Shown: positions 32,066-41,688, counted from the first letter of the stretch. The stretch: DNA of 49,635 bases from Deltaproteobacteria bacterium (GCA_025358085.1 JANYKT010000155.1:1-49635); one strand, 5' to 3'. Numbers and translations: made by a program. The notes: generated by a model from the letters alone, not told the origin.

Positions 32066-33157
32066 ATGGACGACCGAGCCACGGAAATCGTCGAGCCCCC
32101 GCTCTACCTGGTCACCGGCTATCCCAAGTTCATCGCCAAGCGCGCCGCAGAGGGGATCCTCGCCAGGGATCAGTCGGCGCAAGTTGTCGCGCTGGTGCAG
32201 GAACGACACAGGGCGGAGGCCGAGGCCTGGACCGCGCACCTGGGCGACGCGCGGCTGCGTCTGCTGGAAGGCGATGTCGGAAGCATGCATCTCGGCCTCT
32301 CAACCGGCGAGTACCGCGAGCTGACCAAAGCCTGCACCGACGTGCTCCACGCGGCTGAGTGGAGCTTCCTTGGCTCGCCCCGCGCCGAGCTCGACCGGGT
32401 CAATGTCGAGGGAACCCGCGCGGTGCTGGAGATCGCGACCGACTGCCGCAAGCTGCGCCGCTTCACGCACTTCTCGACAGTGTTCGTCGCTGGGGACCGC
32501 GTCGGCGTGGTGGCCGAGGACGAGCTCTCCTCGGGCCAGACCTTCCGCAACGCTTACGAGGAGACCAAGTTCGAGGCCGAGCTGCTGGTCCGCCGCGCGA
32601 TGGGCCATCTGCCCTGCACGGTGCTGCGCCCGTCCATCGTCATCGGCGATTCGAAGACGGGCGAAATCGATCGCTTTGAAGGCCCGTATGCCATCGCCAT
32701 CCTGCTGGTCACCAGCCCGCTCACGGTCCCGTTGCCGCTCCCGGGGGACGGCGTCGCGCCGCTCAACGTGGTGCCCATCGATTACCTGGTGGCTGCGTCG
32801 CTGGCCATCCACCACGACCCGCGCGCGGTGGGCCGCACCTTTCAAATCGTCGACCCGAATCCTACGTCGTCGCGCCGGATCTACGAGCTGATCGCGCAGC
32901 GGCAGGGCAAGAAGCTGCCCCGACTTTCGCTCGGCTACAAGCTCACCGACGCGCTCCTGAAGCTGCCGGGCCTCGAGCGGCTGACGCGAGAGCAGCGGAT
33001 GGCCATCGCCTATGTCAACCATCTCAGCTTCTTCGGCAGCCGCAATACACTGGAGCTGCTGGATGGCACCGGCATCCGCTGCCCGCCCATCGAGGGCTAC
33101 CTCGACAACCTGATCGAATACGTACGCGACGCTTACCGGAAGAAAAAGGAGAGCTGA
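32066..33157 (+). CDS. Extended SDR oxidoreductase (NAD-binding, thioester-reductase/male-sterility type)
   Basis: A 363-aa Rossmann protein. The N-terminal 'LYLVTGYPKFIAKRAAEGIL' is a divergent glycine-rich loop (TGYPKFIAK instead of TGxxGxxG). It is followed by 'LLEGDVGSMHLGLS', 'VLHAAEWSFLG', 'VNVEGTRAVLEIA' and the catalytic Y-x-x-x-K as 'NAYEETKFEAE'. This layout is shared by the NAD_binding_4 domains of fatty acyl-CoA and carboxylic acid reductases, but here there is no fused adenylation domain. The ATG at 32066 has an AGGGGAG RBS and is preferred to the TTG at 32051. The substrate is unknown. Confidence 0.85.
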   Translation: MDDRATEIVEPPLYLVTGYPKFIAKRAAEGILARDQSAQVVALVQERHRAEAEAWTAHLGDARLRLLEGDVGSMHLGLSTGEYRELTKACTDVLHAAEWSFLGSPRAELDRVNVEGTRAVLEIATDCRKLRRFTHFSTVFVAGDRVGVVAEDELSSGQTFRNAYEETKFEAELLVRRAMGHLPCTVLRPSIVIGDSKTGEIDRFEGPYAIAILLVTSPLTVPLPLPGDGVAPLNVVPIDYLVAASLAIHHDPRAVGRTFQIVDPNPTSSRRIYELIAQRQGKKLPRLSLGYKLTDALLKLPGLERLTREQRMAIAYVNHLSFFGSRNTLELLDGTGIRCPPIEGYLDNLIEYVRDAYRKKKES

Positions 33158-33176
33158 CGCGTTAAGCTCCACGTCC

Positions 33177-34382
33177 ATGAGTAACAACCAGCAGCTCTAC
33201 GACCGGGGGCAAAAGGTCCTCTTCCAGAATTACCGCACCCAGCCCATCGCGCTTTTGCGCGGCGAAGGGACGCAGGTCTGGGACGCGGACGGCAAGCGCT
33301 ATCTGGACTTCATCGGCGGCATCGCCACGGTCAGCGTCGGCCACGCGAATCCACGCGTGCGCGCTGCGCTGGAAGAGCAGGCAAAGCTGCTTTGGCACGC
33401 CTCGAATCTCTACGTCACCGAACCGCAGATCCGGCTGGCCGAGAAGCTGGTGCGCAACACCAAAGAGCTCAAGCGCGTCTTCTTCTGCAACAGCGGCACC
33501 GAGGCGAACGAGGCGATGATCAAGCTCGCGCGCCATTTCCACTACGCGAATGGCCGGAAGGACCGCATCGAGATCCTCTGCTTCCACAATTCGTTCCACG
33601 GCCGGACCATGGGCTCGCTCGCGGCCACCGGCCAGCCCAAATACCAGACCGGCTTCGGCCCGCTGCCCGAGGGTTTTCGCTTCCTCGATTACGGCGACGA
33701 GCAGCAGCTGGAGGCCGCCGTCAACAGCAGCACCTGCGCGGTGCTGGTCGAGCCGGTGCAGGGCGAGGCGGGCGTGCTGGTGCCGAAGCCGAGCTTCCTG
33801 CGCCGGGCGCGCGAACTGACCCGCAAGCATGGCGCGCTGCTCCTCTTCGATGAAGTGCAGACCGGCATGGGCCGCACCGGCAAGCTCTTCGCGCACCAGC
33901 ACTTCGACTTCGAGCCAGACGCGACGAGCCTGGCGAAAGGCATCGCGGGCGGAATGCCGCTCGGGGCGCTCCTTGCCCGCGAGGAGTTGGCGCAGGTCTT
34001 CAAGCCCGGGACGCACGCGAGCACCTTCGGTGGCAATCCGCTCGCCACCGCGGCTGCCAGCGCGGTCATGGATCTGCTCGAGGAGGGGCTGCTCGACCAC
34101 GTCCGGCAGATGGGAGAAATTCTCGGCGCGCGGCTCTCGAGGCTGCCGCACGTGGCGGCCGAGCGCGGAATGGGGTTGCTGCGCGGCCTCGTGCTCGATG
34201 GCGATCTGGCGCCGAAAGTCGTTGCGGCCGCCCGCGACCTGGGGTTGCTGGTGAACGCCATCGGCGAGCGCGTCGTCCGGCTCGCCCCGCCGCTCACCGT
34301 CAGCGAAGTTGAAATCGGCGAGGCGGTTGCACTTTTGCAAATGGCAATCGAGCGCGCCGCAGCGAATGCTTCTGTTGGGTAG
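33177..34382 (+). CDS. argD: Acetylornithine/succinyl-diaminopimelate-type class III aminotransferase
   Basis: A 401-aa PLP enzyme. It has 'DFIGGIATVSVGHANPRV', 'FCNSGTEANEAMIKLAR', 'NSFHGRTMGSLAATGQPKYQ', 'LLLFDEVQTGMGRTGKLFAHQ' and the PLP lysine in 'SLAKGIAGGMPLGALL', followed by 'TFGGNPLATAAA'. These are diagnostic of the ArgD branch of class III aminotransferases. Length and motif order are normal. The function in arginine synthesis is likely, but no other arg gene is in the window. Confidence 0.92.
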   Translation: MSNNQQLYDRGQKVLFQNYRTQPIALLRGEGTQVWDADGKRYLDFIGGIATVSVGHANPRVRAALEEQAKLLWHASNLYVTEPQIRLAEKLVRNTKELKRVFFCNSGTEANEAMIKLARHFHYANGRKDRIEILCFHNSFHGRTMGSLAATGQPKYQTGFGPLPEGFRFLDYGDEQQLEAAVNSSTCAVLVEPVQGEAGVLVPKPSFLRRARELTRKHGALLLFDEVQTGMGRTGKLFAHQHFDFEPDATSLAKGIAGGMPLGALLAREELAQVFKPGTHASTFGGNPLATAAASAVMDLLEEGLLDHVRQMGEILGARLSRLPHVAAERGMGLLRGLVLDGDLAPKVVAAARDLGLLVNAIGERVVRLAPPLTVSEVEIGEAVALLQMAIERAAANASVG

Positions 34383-34392
34383 GAACGTAGGG

Positions 34393-34398
34393 TACAAT
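34393..34398 (+). promoter_or_regulatory. -10-like box TACAAT before the chaperone operon
   Basis: TACAAT matches five of six bases of the sigma70 -10 consensus and lies 53 nt before the TTG start of the J-domain gene. The only -35 candidate at the right distance is TTCTGT, which is weak. No CIRCE-type inverted repeat is present. Confidence 0.35.
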
Positions 34399-34405
34399 CG
34401 AACTG

Positions 34406-34437
34406 CCAGGAGCCCGGCCGCCGCCGAAGCCTCCTGG
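34406..34437 (+). promoter_or_regulatory. Leader hairpin ending at the RBS of the chaperone operon
   Basis: CCAGGAG (34406-34412) and CTCCTGG (34431-34437) form a 7-bp stem with an 18-nt GC-rich loop. The 3' arm abuts the GGAAGGGGA ribosome binding site of the J-domain gene. It could modulate translation of the operon or act as the argD 3' end. There is no U tract. Confidence 0.35.
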
Positions 34438-34450
34438 AAGGGGACCTTTC

Positions 34451-35389
34451 TTGAGCGCCGCCGCACGCAGCGCTGGGGGTGGCATCGACCTTCCGGCTGA
34501 CATTCAACGCGAGCTTCGCGACCTCGAGTCGCGGGGCGACGCGCTCTCGTATTACCGGCTGCTCGGCCTCACCGCCGACGTGGACTCGCCCAGCATTCGC
34601 CGCGCGTATCTCGAGCAATCCAAGCGGTTCCACCCCGACGCATGGTACCGCCGCGACCTGGGCGAGTTCGGGCCGCTCCTGACCAAGTGGTTCCAGCGCA
34701 TGGCCGCCGCTTACGAAGTGCTCTCCGACGAAGAGACGCGCTCCGCCTACGACCGCGAACACCTGAGCGAGCTTTCCGAGACCGACCGCCTCGCCGTCGA
34801 GCAGCGCGCACTTTCGCGCGCCGAGCAGGACCGCCGCGAAGTCGAACGCCGCGCGCGGCTGCTGCGCACCAAGGGCTTCGCCCGCGTCGGTGCGGCCCGC
34901 AGCCTCTACGAGCAGTCGCTCACCTTCGCCCTCAACGGCGAACGCATGCATGCCATCGGCGCGCTGAAGGCGGCGCGGGAGCTGGACCCGAACCGCAAGG
35001 AGATCTCGGCGCGGCTGGTGGAGCTGGAACGTGAGCAGGCCAAGGCGCGCGCGGCCTCCGCGCTCCTCTCCGGCCGCGAACGCGAAGTGCAACAGAATTG
35101 GGCAGGCGCCCAGTCCGCCTATGTCAACGCGTTTCAGCTCGATGCCCGGAACGCCTCCGCTGCACTGGGCGCAGCGCGGTCCGCGTCCGCTGCGGGCGAT
35201 GCGCAGACCGCCGCCACCTGGGCCGCCCGCGCGGTGGAGATCCAGCCTGACGACATCGGCTCGCGGCTGCTGCTGGCAAAACTACTCGCGGCGCAAGCGC
35301 TCAAGACCAGAGCGCGCGCAGAGCTGAAGATCATCCTCGACAAAGTCCCCGATCACAAGGAGGCGAGAGCCCTGCTCAAGGGCCTCTAG
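34451..35389 (+). CDS. J-domain protein with C-terminal TPR-like repeats
   Basis: A 312-aa protein starting at TTG 34451 behind GGAAGGGGA. Residues 32-95 are a J-domain with the catalytic HPD at 61-63 ('SYYRLLGL', 'KRFHPDAW', 'AAYEVLSDEETRSAYDR'). A charged helical linker and at least three tetratricopeptide-like helical pairs follow ('ARSLYEQSLTFALNGERMHAIGALKAA', 'AQSAYVNAFQLDARNASAAL', 'AATWAARAVEIQPDD'). It would recruit and stimulate the Hsp70 encoded 6 nt downstream, with the TPRs choosing clients. There is no Zn-finger or CTD region, so it is not a canonical DnaJ. Confidence 0.88.
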   Translation: MSAAARSAGGGIDLPADIQRELRDLESRGDALSYYRLLGLTADVDSPSIRRAYLEQSKRFHPDAWYRRDLGEFGPLLTKWFQRMAAAYEVLSDEETRSAYDREHLSELSETDRLAVEQRALSRAEQDRREVERRARLLRTKGFARVGAARSLYEQSLTFALNGERMHAIGALKAARELDPNRKEISARLVELEREQAKARAASALLSGREREVQQNWAGAQSAYVNAFQLDARNASAALGAARSASAAGDAQTAATWAARAVEIQPDDIGSRLLLAKLLAAQALKTRARAELKIILDKVPDHKEARALLKGL

Positions 35390-35395
35390 ACCAAC

Positions 35396-37237
35396 GTGGC
35401 TGAGCTCGTCATCGGCATCGATCTGGGCACCACCAACTCCGTCGTGGCTTCGGTCCACGGCGGCAGCCCGACCGTCATTCCCAATCGCAGCGGTTATCGG
35501 CTCACACCCTCCGTGGTGGCTCTGGCCCGCAACGGGAAGCGACTGGTCGGGGCACTCGCGCGTCGGCAGGCGGTGACCAATGCCGAGCGCACGGTGGTGG
35601 CAGTGAAGCGCCTGATGGGTCGCCGCTTCTCCTCGAAGAGTCTGCAGGAATCGCTCTCGCGGCTGCCCTACACCGTGGTGGCGGGCGAACGCGACGACCC
35701 GCGCATCGTACTCGGAGAGCAGCACCTGTCCCCGGCCGAAGTGAGCGCCATGATCCTCACCGAGCTGCGCCTCGATGCCGAGGCGTTCTTCGGCGAGCCC
35801 GTCACCAAGGCAGTCATCACCGTCCCCGCCTACTTCAACGACGGCCAGCGCGCGGCTACCAAGGACGCGGGCCGCATCGCCGGCCTCGACGTCATTCGCA
35901 TCATCAACGAGCCCACCGCGGCGTCACTCGCCTACGGGTTCGGCAAAACCGCCCTGGAGAAGCAGATCGCCATCTTCGATCTGGGCGGCGGCACTTTCGA
36001 CTTCACCGTGCTGCACATGTTCAAGGGCGTCTTCGAAGTCGAAGCCACCGGCGGCGACACGCTGCTCGGCGGCGAGGACTTCGACGCGCGCATCATCGAT
36101 TGGCTGGCCGAGCCATTCAAGGAGAAGCACGGCATCGACCTGCGCACCGACAAGATGGCGCTGCAGCGCCTGCGCGATGCGTCGGAGAAAGCCAAGTGCG
36201 AGCTGTCGTTGCTGAAGCAGGTCGAGATCAACCTGCCCTTCATCAGCGCCACTCCCAAGAGCGGCGCGCTGCATCTCCAGTCTACGCTCACGCGCGACCA
36301 GCTCGAGAAGCTCACCGGCGACCTGATTGAGCGCTGCCTGGGCGTCTGCGCTCAGGTCATGGCGGACGCCAAGGTGCAGGCACCGCAGCTGGGCGACATC
36401 CTGCTGGTGGGCGGCCAGACGCGCATGCCGAAGATCCAGGATGCCGTCAAGACCCTCTTCGCGCGCGAACCTTCCAAGGGCGTGAACCCGGACGAAGCCG
36501 TGGCGCTGGGTGCCGCCATCCAGGGCTCGATGCTGCTGCACGAGGAGAGCGACATGCTCCTCCTGGACGTCACTCCTCATTCATTGGGCATCACCATCGC
36601 CGGCGGCTTCTTCCAGAAGATCATTTCCAAGAACACCACCGTCCCGACCAGCGCGCACCACGTCTTCACCACCGTCAAGGACGACCAGGTCTCCGCCAAG
36701 ATCACCGTGGTCCAGGGGGAGGACGAGGTTGCCGCCAAGAACGAGCTGCTCGGCGAGTTCATGCTCACCGGGCTGCGCAAGGCGCCGCGCGGCGCGGTGG
36801 ACATCGACGTCATCTTCGACATCAGCGCGGACGGCATCGTCTCGGTCTCTGCCATCGACGTGCAGACCGGAGTGCGGCAGAGCATTACCGTTACCGCCTC
36901 GTCCGGGCTCACCGAGGACGAGATCAAGAGCGCTGCCAAGTCGAACGAGGACTGGATGCTGGGGCAGAAGGAAGACCCCGACTTCCAGGATCGCAAGGCC
37001 AAGGCGGAAGAGCTCTTCCGCGAGTTCGAGGCGCTGTGGCCACGGCTCACCCGCGCCGCGCAGAACGGCCTCGGCCAGGAGCCGCTGCAGCGCGCGCAGG
37101 CTGCGCTGTCGGTAGCGCGGCTGCAGGTTGCGCAAAAGGAAAGCGAGGGGCTCGCGGGCTCCATCGACCGCCTCGAACGCATGCTGGGCGCACTCAAGGG
37201 CGCGGTCGAGCGCGGGCTGGGGCAGGAGGGTCGCTGA
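35396..37237 (+). CDS. Hsp70/DnaK paralogue
   Basis: A 613-aa Hsp70. The ATPase domain is complete: '[11 protein letters not shown]', '[22 protein letters not shown]', '[14 protein letters not shown]', '[13 protein letters not shown]', linked by the hydrophobic '[14 protein letters not shown]'. The substrate-binding domain and a short helical lid follow, but the C-terminal disordered Gly/Asn/Asp tail of housekeeping DnaK is missing. It starts with GTG. It sits between a J-TPR gene and a TPR gene rather than next to grpE/dnaJ, so it is a specialised copy. A DnaK homologue, SglK, is needed for social motility in Myxococcus xanthus; equivalence is inference. Confidence 0.93.
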   Translation: MAELVIGIDLGTTNSVVASVHGGSPTVIPNRSGYRLTPSVVALARNGKRLVGALARRQAVTNAERTVVAVKRLMGRRFSSKSLQESLSRLPYTVVAGERDDPRIVLGEQHLSPAEVSAMILTELRLDAEAFFGEPVTKAVITVPAYFNDGQRAATKDAGRIAGLDVIRIINEPTAASLAYGFGKTALEKQIAIFDLGGGTFDFTVLHMFKGVFEVEATGGDTLLGGEDFDARIIDWLAEPFKEKHGIDLRTDKMALQRLRDASEKAKCELSLLKQVEINLPFISATPKSGALHLQSTLTRDQLEKLTGDLIERCLGVCAQVMADAKVQAPQLGDILLVGGQTRMPKIQDAVKTLFAREPSKGVNPDEAVALGAAIQGSMLLHEESDMLLLDVTPHSLGITIAGGFFQKIISKNTTVPTSAHHVFTTVKDDQVSAKITVVQGEDEVAAKNELLGEFMLTGLRKAPRGAVDIDVIFDISADGIVSVSAIDVQTGVRQSITVTASSGLTEDEIKSAAKSNEDWMLGQKEDPDFQDRKAKAEELFREFEALWPRLTRAAQNGLGQEPLQRAQAALSVARLQVAQKESEGLAGSIDRLERMLGALKGAVERGLGQEGR

Positions 37238-37238
37238 A

Positions 37239-38198
37239 GTGAATTCTCCCTCTTCCGGCAAGTTCTCGCAGCTTCTGCTCGAGGGTCTTGACCACTATCG
37301 CAAGGGCAAGATGATGGAGGCCGTGCGGGCCTGGGAGGAGGCCTACCGGCTCGAGCCCACCAACCTGCGCGCGCGCGAGTTCCTGCGTTCGGCGCTCGAG
37401 CGGATCCACGCGCACCTCGGTCTGGCCGCGGCCGCGCCGCCCGGTGCCGCCGCCGCACCTGCCCCTCACCCCTGGCTTCCGCAGCAGCCGGCGCGAGCGC
37501 AGCCGCGACCTCCCACCGAGCCCCTGCCCGCGGGCAGCACCGCAGCCTTCGCGTCTCCCCTCATCCAGCAGGCCGCTCCGGCTCCGGCTCCCGCTCCGGC
37601 TCCCGCTCCCGTCGCGAAGGCCGGGCCGCTCAAGTTCGCGACCGGGCCCTGGGACGACGGTCCCTCAATTGCGCTGCCGGCTGACCCGGAGCAGCAGACG
37701 CAAAGCGCTATCGACGAATCCACCGGCGCTTGGTCCATCCACAAGGACCCGCCGCCTGTCGAAGCCCCCGCCAGCGACGAGGTGGAGGTCTGGCTGAATG
37801 GCGCGCGCGAGTTGATGGGGCTCAACGACTTCAGCGGCGCGCTGGAGTTGACCAACAAGATTCTCGAGCGCAAGCAAGGCGATAAAGAAGCCCTGCAGAT
37901 TCACGAGCTGTGCGAGCACAACTTGACGCAAATGTTCGAAAGCAAGATCGGCTCGATGGAGGCGCGGCCCAGTGTCTCCATGCCGCCGGACGAGATCATC
38001 TGGCTCAACCTCGACCCACGCGCGGGGTTCGTGCTGGCGCAGATCGACGGAGAGGTCTCGTTCGAGGACCTCTACGCCATCTGCGGCCTCCGGCAACTCG
38101 ACACGGCGCGGATCCTTTCGCAGCTGCTCGAGGAGGGCGTAGTTGCTGTCCGCGGCGAGCTACAGGCCATCGGAAAGCGGGCGCTGCACCGGCGCTAG
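37239..38198 (+). CDS. TPR-containing protein with Ala/Pro linker, last gene of the chaperone operon
   Basis: A 319-aa protein. The GTG start overlaps nothing but follows the Hsp70 stop by one base. It has an N-terminal TPR unit ('LLLEGLDHYRKGKMMEAVRAWEEAYRLEP'), a disordered Ala/Pro linker including a run of A-P repeats, and a second TPR-like pair ('WLNGARELMGLNDFSGALELTNKILE'). A C-terminal winged-helix-like segment follows ('VLAQIDGEVSFEDLYAICGL', 'ARILSQLLEEGVV'). It resembles myxobacterial adaptor-type proteins, but I cannot name a family. It probably links the chaperone pair to a client. Confidence 0.75.
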   Translation: MNSPSSGKFSQLLLEGLDHYRKGKMMEAVRAWEEAYRLEPTNLRAREFLRSALERIHAHLGLAAAAPPGAAAAPAPHPWLPQQPARAQPRPPTEPLPAGSTAAFASPLIQQAAPAPAPAPAPAPVAKAGPLKFATGPWDDGPSIALPADPEQQTQSAIDESTGAWSIHKDPPPVEAPASDEVEVWLNGARELMGLNDFSGALELTNKILERKQGDKEALQIHELCEHNLTQMFESKIGSMEARPSVSMPPDEIIWLNLDPRAGFVLAQIDGEVSFEDLYAICGLRQLDTARILSQLLEEGVVAVRGELQAIGKRALHRR

Positions 38199-38564
38199 AT
38201 TTTCTTTGGTGCTCGATTTCTTTGGTGCTCGATACAGGGAGCGCAGGCGTGGACTGCGAGCGCCGCGGCCGGACTGCGTTTGCAACGGAACCCATCCCGT
38301 TCTCCGCCGCGGCCACCGTCTCAATGCATTGAAGCGATCCCGATATCGGCTCGTCTCATTCGCGGTCGCCCGACTGGTCCAGCATGAAGTGCGGGCGCCG
38401 CTCCAATCCAACTCACCGGTAGGCGCAGCAAACCGGCGTCCAGACTGCTCCCGCGGGCCCTGGCGACTGATGAGTCTGATGAACTCAAGGCCCCGATCGC
38501 GAGAGGACTCGACCGGACCGCCATCTGATTCAGCAGACATTGACCGATCTACAAAAAGGAAAGC
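38199..38564. other. Gene-free stretch with a 16-bp tandem duplication
   Basis: From the TPR gene stop to palindromic copy B. TTTCTTTGGTGCTCGA occurs twice in direct tandem at 38201-38216 and 38217-38232. The remainder has no convincing ORF, RBS or terminator on either strand, and I recognise no RNA gene in it. Confidence 0.5.
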
Positions 38565-38692
38565 CAGCAGTGGGGGTCGGCGAACGAGTTGCGGAGCCTC
38601 CCAGCAACAACGTCGATGCGCGCCCCACGTCAGGGGGTGAGCACCTGTCTGAGGGCGACGACCCCCACGCCCCCGGGACGGCGATCGTTGCA
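38565..38692. repeat. Dispersed palindromic element, copy B
   Basis: GTGGGGGTCG (38570-38579) pairs with CGACCCCCAC (38659-38668). The internal blocks CGAACGAGTT and CTGTCTGAGGGCGACGA are conserved with copies A and C. The right end GGCGATCGTTGC resembles the outer arm GGCGTTCGTTGC of the others, while the left outer arm is eroded. It lies between the convergent TPR and hslU genes, 12 bp from the hslU stop. Confidence 0.8.
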
Positions 38693-38703
38693 GTTTACGA
38701 AGA

Positions 38704-40077
38704 TCACAGGATGTAGCGCGAGAGATCTTCGTCCTTGAGGATCGGTTCGAGCCGGGAGCGGACATACGCCGCATCGATGTTGATCCTCTTCTCGCCCAGA
38801 GCTTCCGAAGCATGAAAGGAGAGATCCTCAAGCACCTTCTCGAGCACGGTGTGCAGCCGTCGCGCGCCGATGTTCTGCGTCCGCGTGTTCATCTCCTGCG
38901 CCACTCGCGCCAGCTCCTGCACGCCGCTCTCGTCGAACGACAACGCCAGTCCCTCGGTCTCCAGCAGCGCCACGTACTGCCGGGTGAGCGCGTTGCGCGG
39001 CTCGGTCAGGACGCGAACCAGATCCGTCTGGGTCAGCGAGTCGAGCTCGACCCGGATTGGAAAGCGGCCCTGCAGCTCGGGCAGCAGGTCGCTCACCTTT
39101 GCGACGTGAAATGCGCCCGCCGCGATGAAGAGCACATGATCCGTCTTGACCGGGCCGTACTTGGTGTTGACGGTCGAGCCCTCCACCAGCGGCAGCAGGT
39201 CGCGCTGGACGCCGCCGCGCGAGACGTCGGGCCCGTGGGCGCCGGCGCCGCCCCCCGGTCCCGCCACCTTGTCGATCTCGTCGATGAAGACGATCCCGCT
39301 CGTCTGCACGCGGTCAAGCGCCTCGCGCGCCACCGCGTCGTTGTCGACCAGCTTGGCGGCCTCTTCGGCGACGAGAAGCGCCCGCGCCTCCGGGACCTTG
39401 AGCTTGCGCTTGCGCGTTTTTTTACCGAACGGAAGGTTGCCGAGCATCTCCTGCAGGTTGATGCCGACCTCCTCCAGGCCCTGGCTGCCGAACATCTGCA
39501 TGGTCGGCCGCGCGCTGCCCTCGGCGACCTCCATCTCGATGGTGCGGTCGTCCATGCCGCCCGCGCGCAGCATGCCTCGCAGCTTCTCGCGGGTGGTGTC
39601 GCGGCGGTCGCCGGCCGCGAAGCCAGCGGTGTTCCCGGTCCCCGGCGCCGAGCCCGACGGCAGCAATAGATCCAGCAACCGCTCCTCGGCCAACTCCTCC
39701 GCGCGCGGCTGCACCAGCTTCTGCTGCTCCTCGCGCACCAGCTGCACGCCGTTCTCCATCAGGTCCCGAATCATCGAGTCGACGTCGCGCCCGACGTAGC
39801 CGACCTCGGTGAACTTGGAGGCCTCGACCTTGACGAACGGAGCCTGTGCCAGCCTGGCGAGCCGCCGCGCGATCTCCGTCTTGCCCACGCCGGTAGGTCC
39901 GACCAGGATGATGTTCTTCGGCATCACCTCGTCGCGAAGGTCGGCCGCGACGTGGAAGCGGCGCCAGCGGTTGCGCAGCGCGATGGCGACCGCGCGCTTC
40001 GCTGCCCCCTGACCGACGATGTACTTGTCCAGCTCAGCGACGATCTCGCGCGGTGTAAAGCTCGTGGGCGATCCCAT
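38704..40077 (-). CDS. hslU: HslU, ATPase subunit of the HslUV protease
   Basis: A 457-aa AAA+ unfoldase. '[15 protein letters not shown]' at the N-terminus, Walker [16 protein letters not shown], then '[18 protein letters not shown]', an inserted I domain, Walker B '[10 protein letters not shown]' and the C-terminal '[20 protein letters not shown]' sensor-2 helix. It ends in 'RYIL', where the C-terminus docks onto HslV. The ATG directly abuts the hslV stop. Confidence 0.97.
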   Translation of the reverse strand: MGSPTSFTPREIVAELDKYIVGQGAAKRAVAIALRNRWRRFHVAADLRDEVMPKNIILVGPTGVGKTEIARRLARLAQAPFVKVEASKFTEVGYVGRDVDSMIRDLMENGVQLVREEQQKLVQPRAEELAEERLLDLLLPSGSAPGTGNTAGFAAGDRRDTTREKLRGMLRAGGMDDRTIEMEVAEGSARPTMQMFGSQGLEEVGINLQEMLGNLPFGKKTRKRKLKVPEARALLVAEEAAKLVDNDAVAREALDRVQTSGIVFIDEIDKVAGPGGGAGAHGPDVSRGGVQRDLLPLVEGSTVNTKYGPVKTDHVLFIAAGAFHVAKVSDLLPELQGRFPIRVELDSLTQTDLVRVLTEPRNALTRQYVALLETEGLALSFDESGVQELARVAQEMNTRTQNIGARRLHTVLEKVLEDLSFHASEALGEKRINIDAAYVRSRLEPILKDEDLSRYIL

Positions 40078-40608
40078 CTACAGCTCCTCGATGGTCAAGT
40101 GGTCGTTGGTGTAAATGCAGATGCGTCCGGCAATGCGCAGCGCCTCTTCGGTGATTTCGCGCGCGGACAGCTTCGAGTGGTGCAACAGGGCGATCGCCGC
40201 CGCCTGTGCGTACGGCCCGCCCGAGCCGATGGCCGCGACATCGTCGTCCGGTTCAACCACGTCGCCGGTGCCCGAAAGAATGAGCGTCGTATCCTTGTCA
40301 GCGACCACCAGCAGCGCCTCCAGGCGGCGCAGGAAGCGGTCGGTGCGCCAGTCCTTCGCCAGCTCGACGGCGGCACGGGGCAGGTTGCGCGAAAAATCCT
40401 TCAGCTTGCTTTCGAACCGCTCGAAGAGTGTGAAGGCGTCGGCGGTGGCACCCGCGAAGCCTGCCAGGACCTGGCCATCGCCGAGCCTGCGCAGCTTCTT
40501 CGCGCCGTGCTTCAAAACCGTCTTGTCGAGCGTGACCTGGCCGTCGCTGCCCATGGCCACCTTGCCGTCCCTGCGGATGCAGACAACTGTCGTCGAGCGG
40601 ATGCGCAT
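40078..40608 (-). CDS. hslV: HslV, peptidase subunit of the HslUV protease
   Basis: A 176-aa N-terminal nucleophile (proteasome-beta-like) threonine peptidase. Processing after MRIRS exposes the catalytic Thr of [10 protein letters not shown]. 'GSDGQVTL' and '[20 protein letters not shown]' are family marks, as is '[11 protein letters not shown]'. The propeptide is slightly longer than the usual one or two residues. It is transcribed with hslU and divergently from ddl. Confidence 0.97.
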   Translation of the reverse strand: MRIRSTTVVCIRRDGKVAMGSDGQVTLDKTVLKHGAKKLRRLGDGQVLAGFAGATADAFTLFERFESKLKDFSRNLPRAAVELAKDWRTDRFLRRLEALLVVADKDTTLILSGTGDVVEPDDDVAAIGSGGPYAQAAAIALLHHSKLSAREITEEALRIAGRICIYTNDHLTIEEL

Positions 40609-40645
40609 GGGCCGATGCTAACAAGGCGGGACCGACCCGGCCTGC

Positions 40646-40651
40646 TATCAT
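40646..40651 (+). promoter_or_regulatory. -10-like TATCAT for ddl
   Basis: TATCAT lies 9 nt before the ddl ATG in the 52-bp hslV/ddl intergenic region. If used, it would give an almost leaderless ddl mRNA, which agrees with the lack of a clear RBS there. The -35 region is weak. Confidence 0.3.
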
Positions 40652-40660
40652 CTCAAATGC

Positions 40661-41686
40661 ATGTCCTCTTCCGACATTGTCATTCTCTTCGGCGGCTCCT
40701 CCAACGAACGCCGCGTCTCGGTCGCCTCCGGGCAGAACGTCGCGTCGGTTTTGACCGAGGCCATGGCCTGGTTCCTCGCTCCGAACGGCGCGGTCCACGA
40801 GGTCACGGCAGACGAACTACAAACTTTCCAGCGGCCCTTCGAGAGCGACTTTCTCCCGCAACAACCGCCCTTCGCAATGAGCATCGGCGACGCGCTCGAT
40901 CCGGCGCGCGTCTTCTTCTTCGCGCTCCACGGCGGCGAGGGCGAGGACGGCACCCTGCAGAAGATCTGCGAGGACCGGCGCATCGCCTTCACCGGCCCGG
41001 GCGCCGCCGCGTCGGCCAAGGCCTTCGACAAGGAAGTGGCCAAGCAGATCGCTTCCGAGGCGGGCGTCCGCATCGCCGAGTCGATCCACCTGCCGCGCCG
41101 GCCCGATCTCGCGCGCAAAGTGCTGCGCGAGCTGCTGGAGGTGCACGGCCGTATCGTCGTCAAGCCGGTCGCGGGCGGCTCCAGCGTAGGCCTGCACCAC
41201 CTGATCCTCGAGACGCAGATCGAAGCGGCGGCAAGCGCCATCGAAGCGACGGGCGAAGCGTACCTGGCGGAAGCGTTCGTCTCGGGAGCCGAGCTGACCA
41301 TCGGCGTCGTCGACTCGGCCCGAGGAACCCGCGCGCTGCCACCGAGCGAGGTCCGCATGGAGGCGGGGCGCGCCTTCGACTTCGAAGGGAAATACCTCGG
41401 CAAGGGCACCCGCGAGATCACGCCGGCGGAGGTCTCTGCGGAGATAACGCGCGCCGCGCAGGAGCTGGCCGTGACCGCCCACCGGGCGCTGGGCTGCGAA
41501 GGTTATTCGCGCACGGACCTCATCGTCGAAAACGGACCGCGCGGGCCGGTCTTCCTCGAGCTGAATACGCTCCCCGGGCTGACCCGCATGTCTTTCATTC
41601 CGCAGCAGCTTGCGGCGGAAGGAACGCTCCTGCGCGACTTTCTCGAAACCCAGCTCGCACTCGCCCGCCTTCGCCGCGACCGCTAG
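40661..41686 (+). CDS. ddl: D-alanine--D-alanine ligase
   Basis: A 341-aa ATP-grasp ligase for the peptidoglycan dipeptide. It has 'ILFGGSSNERRVSVASGQNV', 'FFALHGGEGEDGTLQKICE', 'FTGPGAAASAKAFDKEVAK', 'VVKPVAGGSSVGL', and the C-terminal metal and substrate loop 'GYSRTDLIVENGPRGPVFLELNTLPGLT'. It stands apart from any mur cluster, between the divergent hslV and convergent xerC genes. There is no obvious RBS before the ATG. Confidence 0.93.
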   Translation: MSSSDIVILFGGSSNERRVSVASGQNVASVLTEAMAWFLAPNGAVHEVTADELQTFQRPFESDFLPQQPPFAMSIGDALDPARVFFFALHGGEGEDGTLQKICEDRRIAFTGPGAAASAKAFDKEVAKQIASEAGVRIAESIHLPRRPDLARKVLRELLEVHGRIVVKPVAGGSSVGLHHLILETQIEAAASAIEATGEAYLAEAFVSGAELTIGVVDSARGTRALPPSEVRMEAGRAFDFEGKYLGKGTREITPAEVSAEITRAAQELAVTAHRALGCEGYSRTDLIVENGPRGPVFLELNTLPGLTRMSFIPQQLAAEGTLLRDFLETQLALARLRRDR

Positions 41687-41688
41687 CC

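Noticed and set aside
34383-35396. Search for a CIRCE element (TTAGCACTC/GAGTGCTAA) before the J-domain and Hsp70 genes
   Set aside because: No such inverted repeat is present, so HrcA control is not supported.
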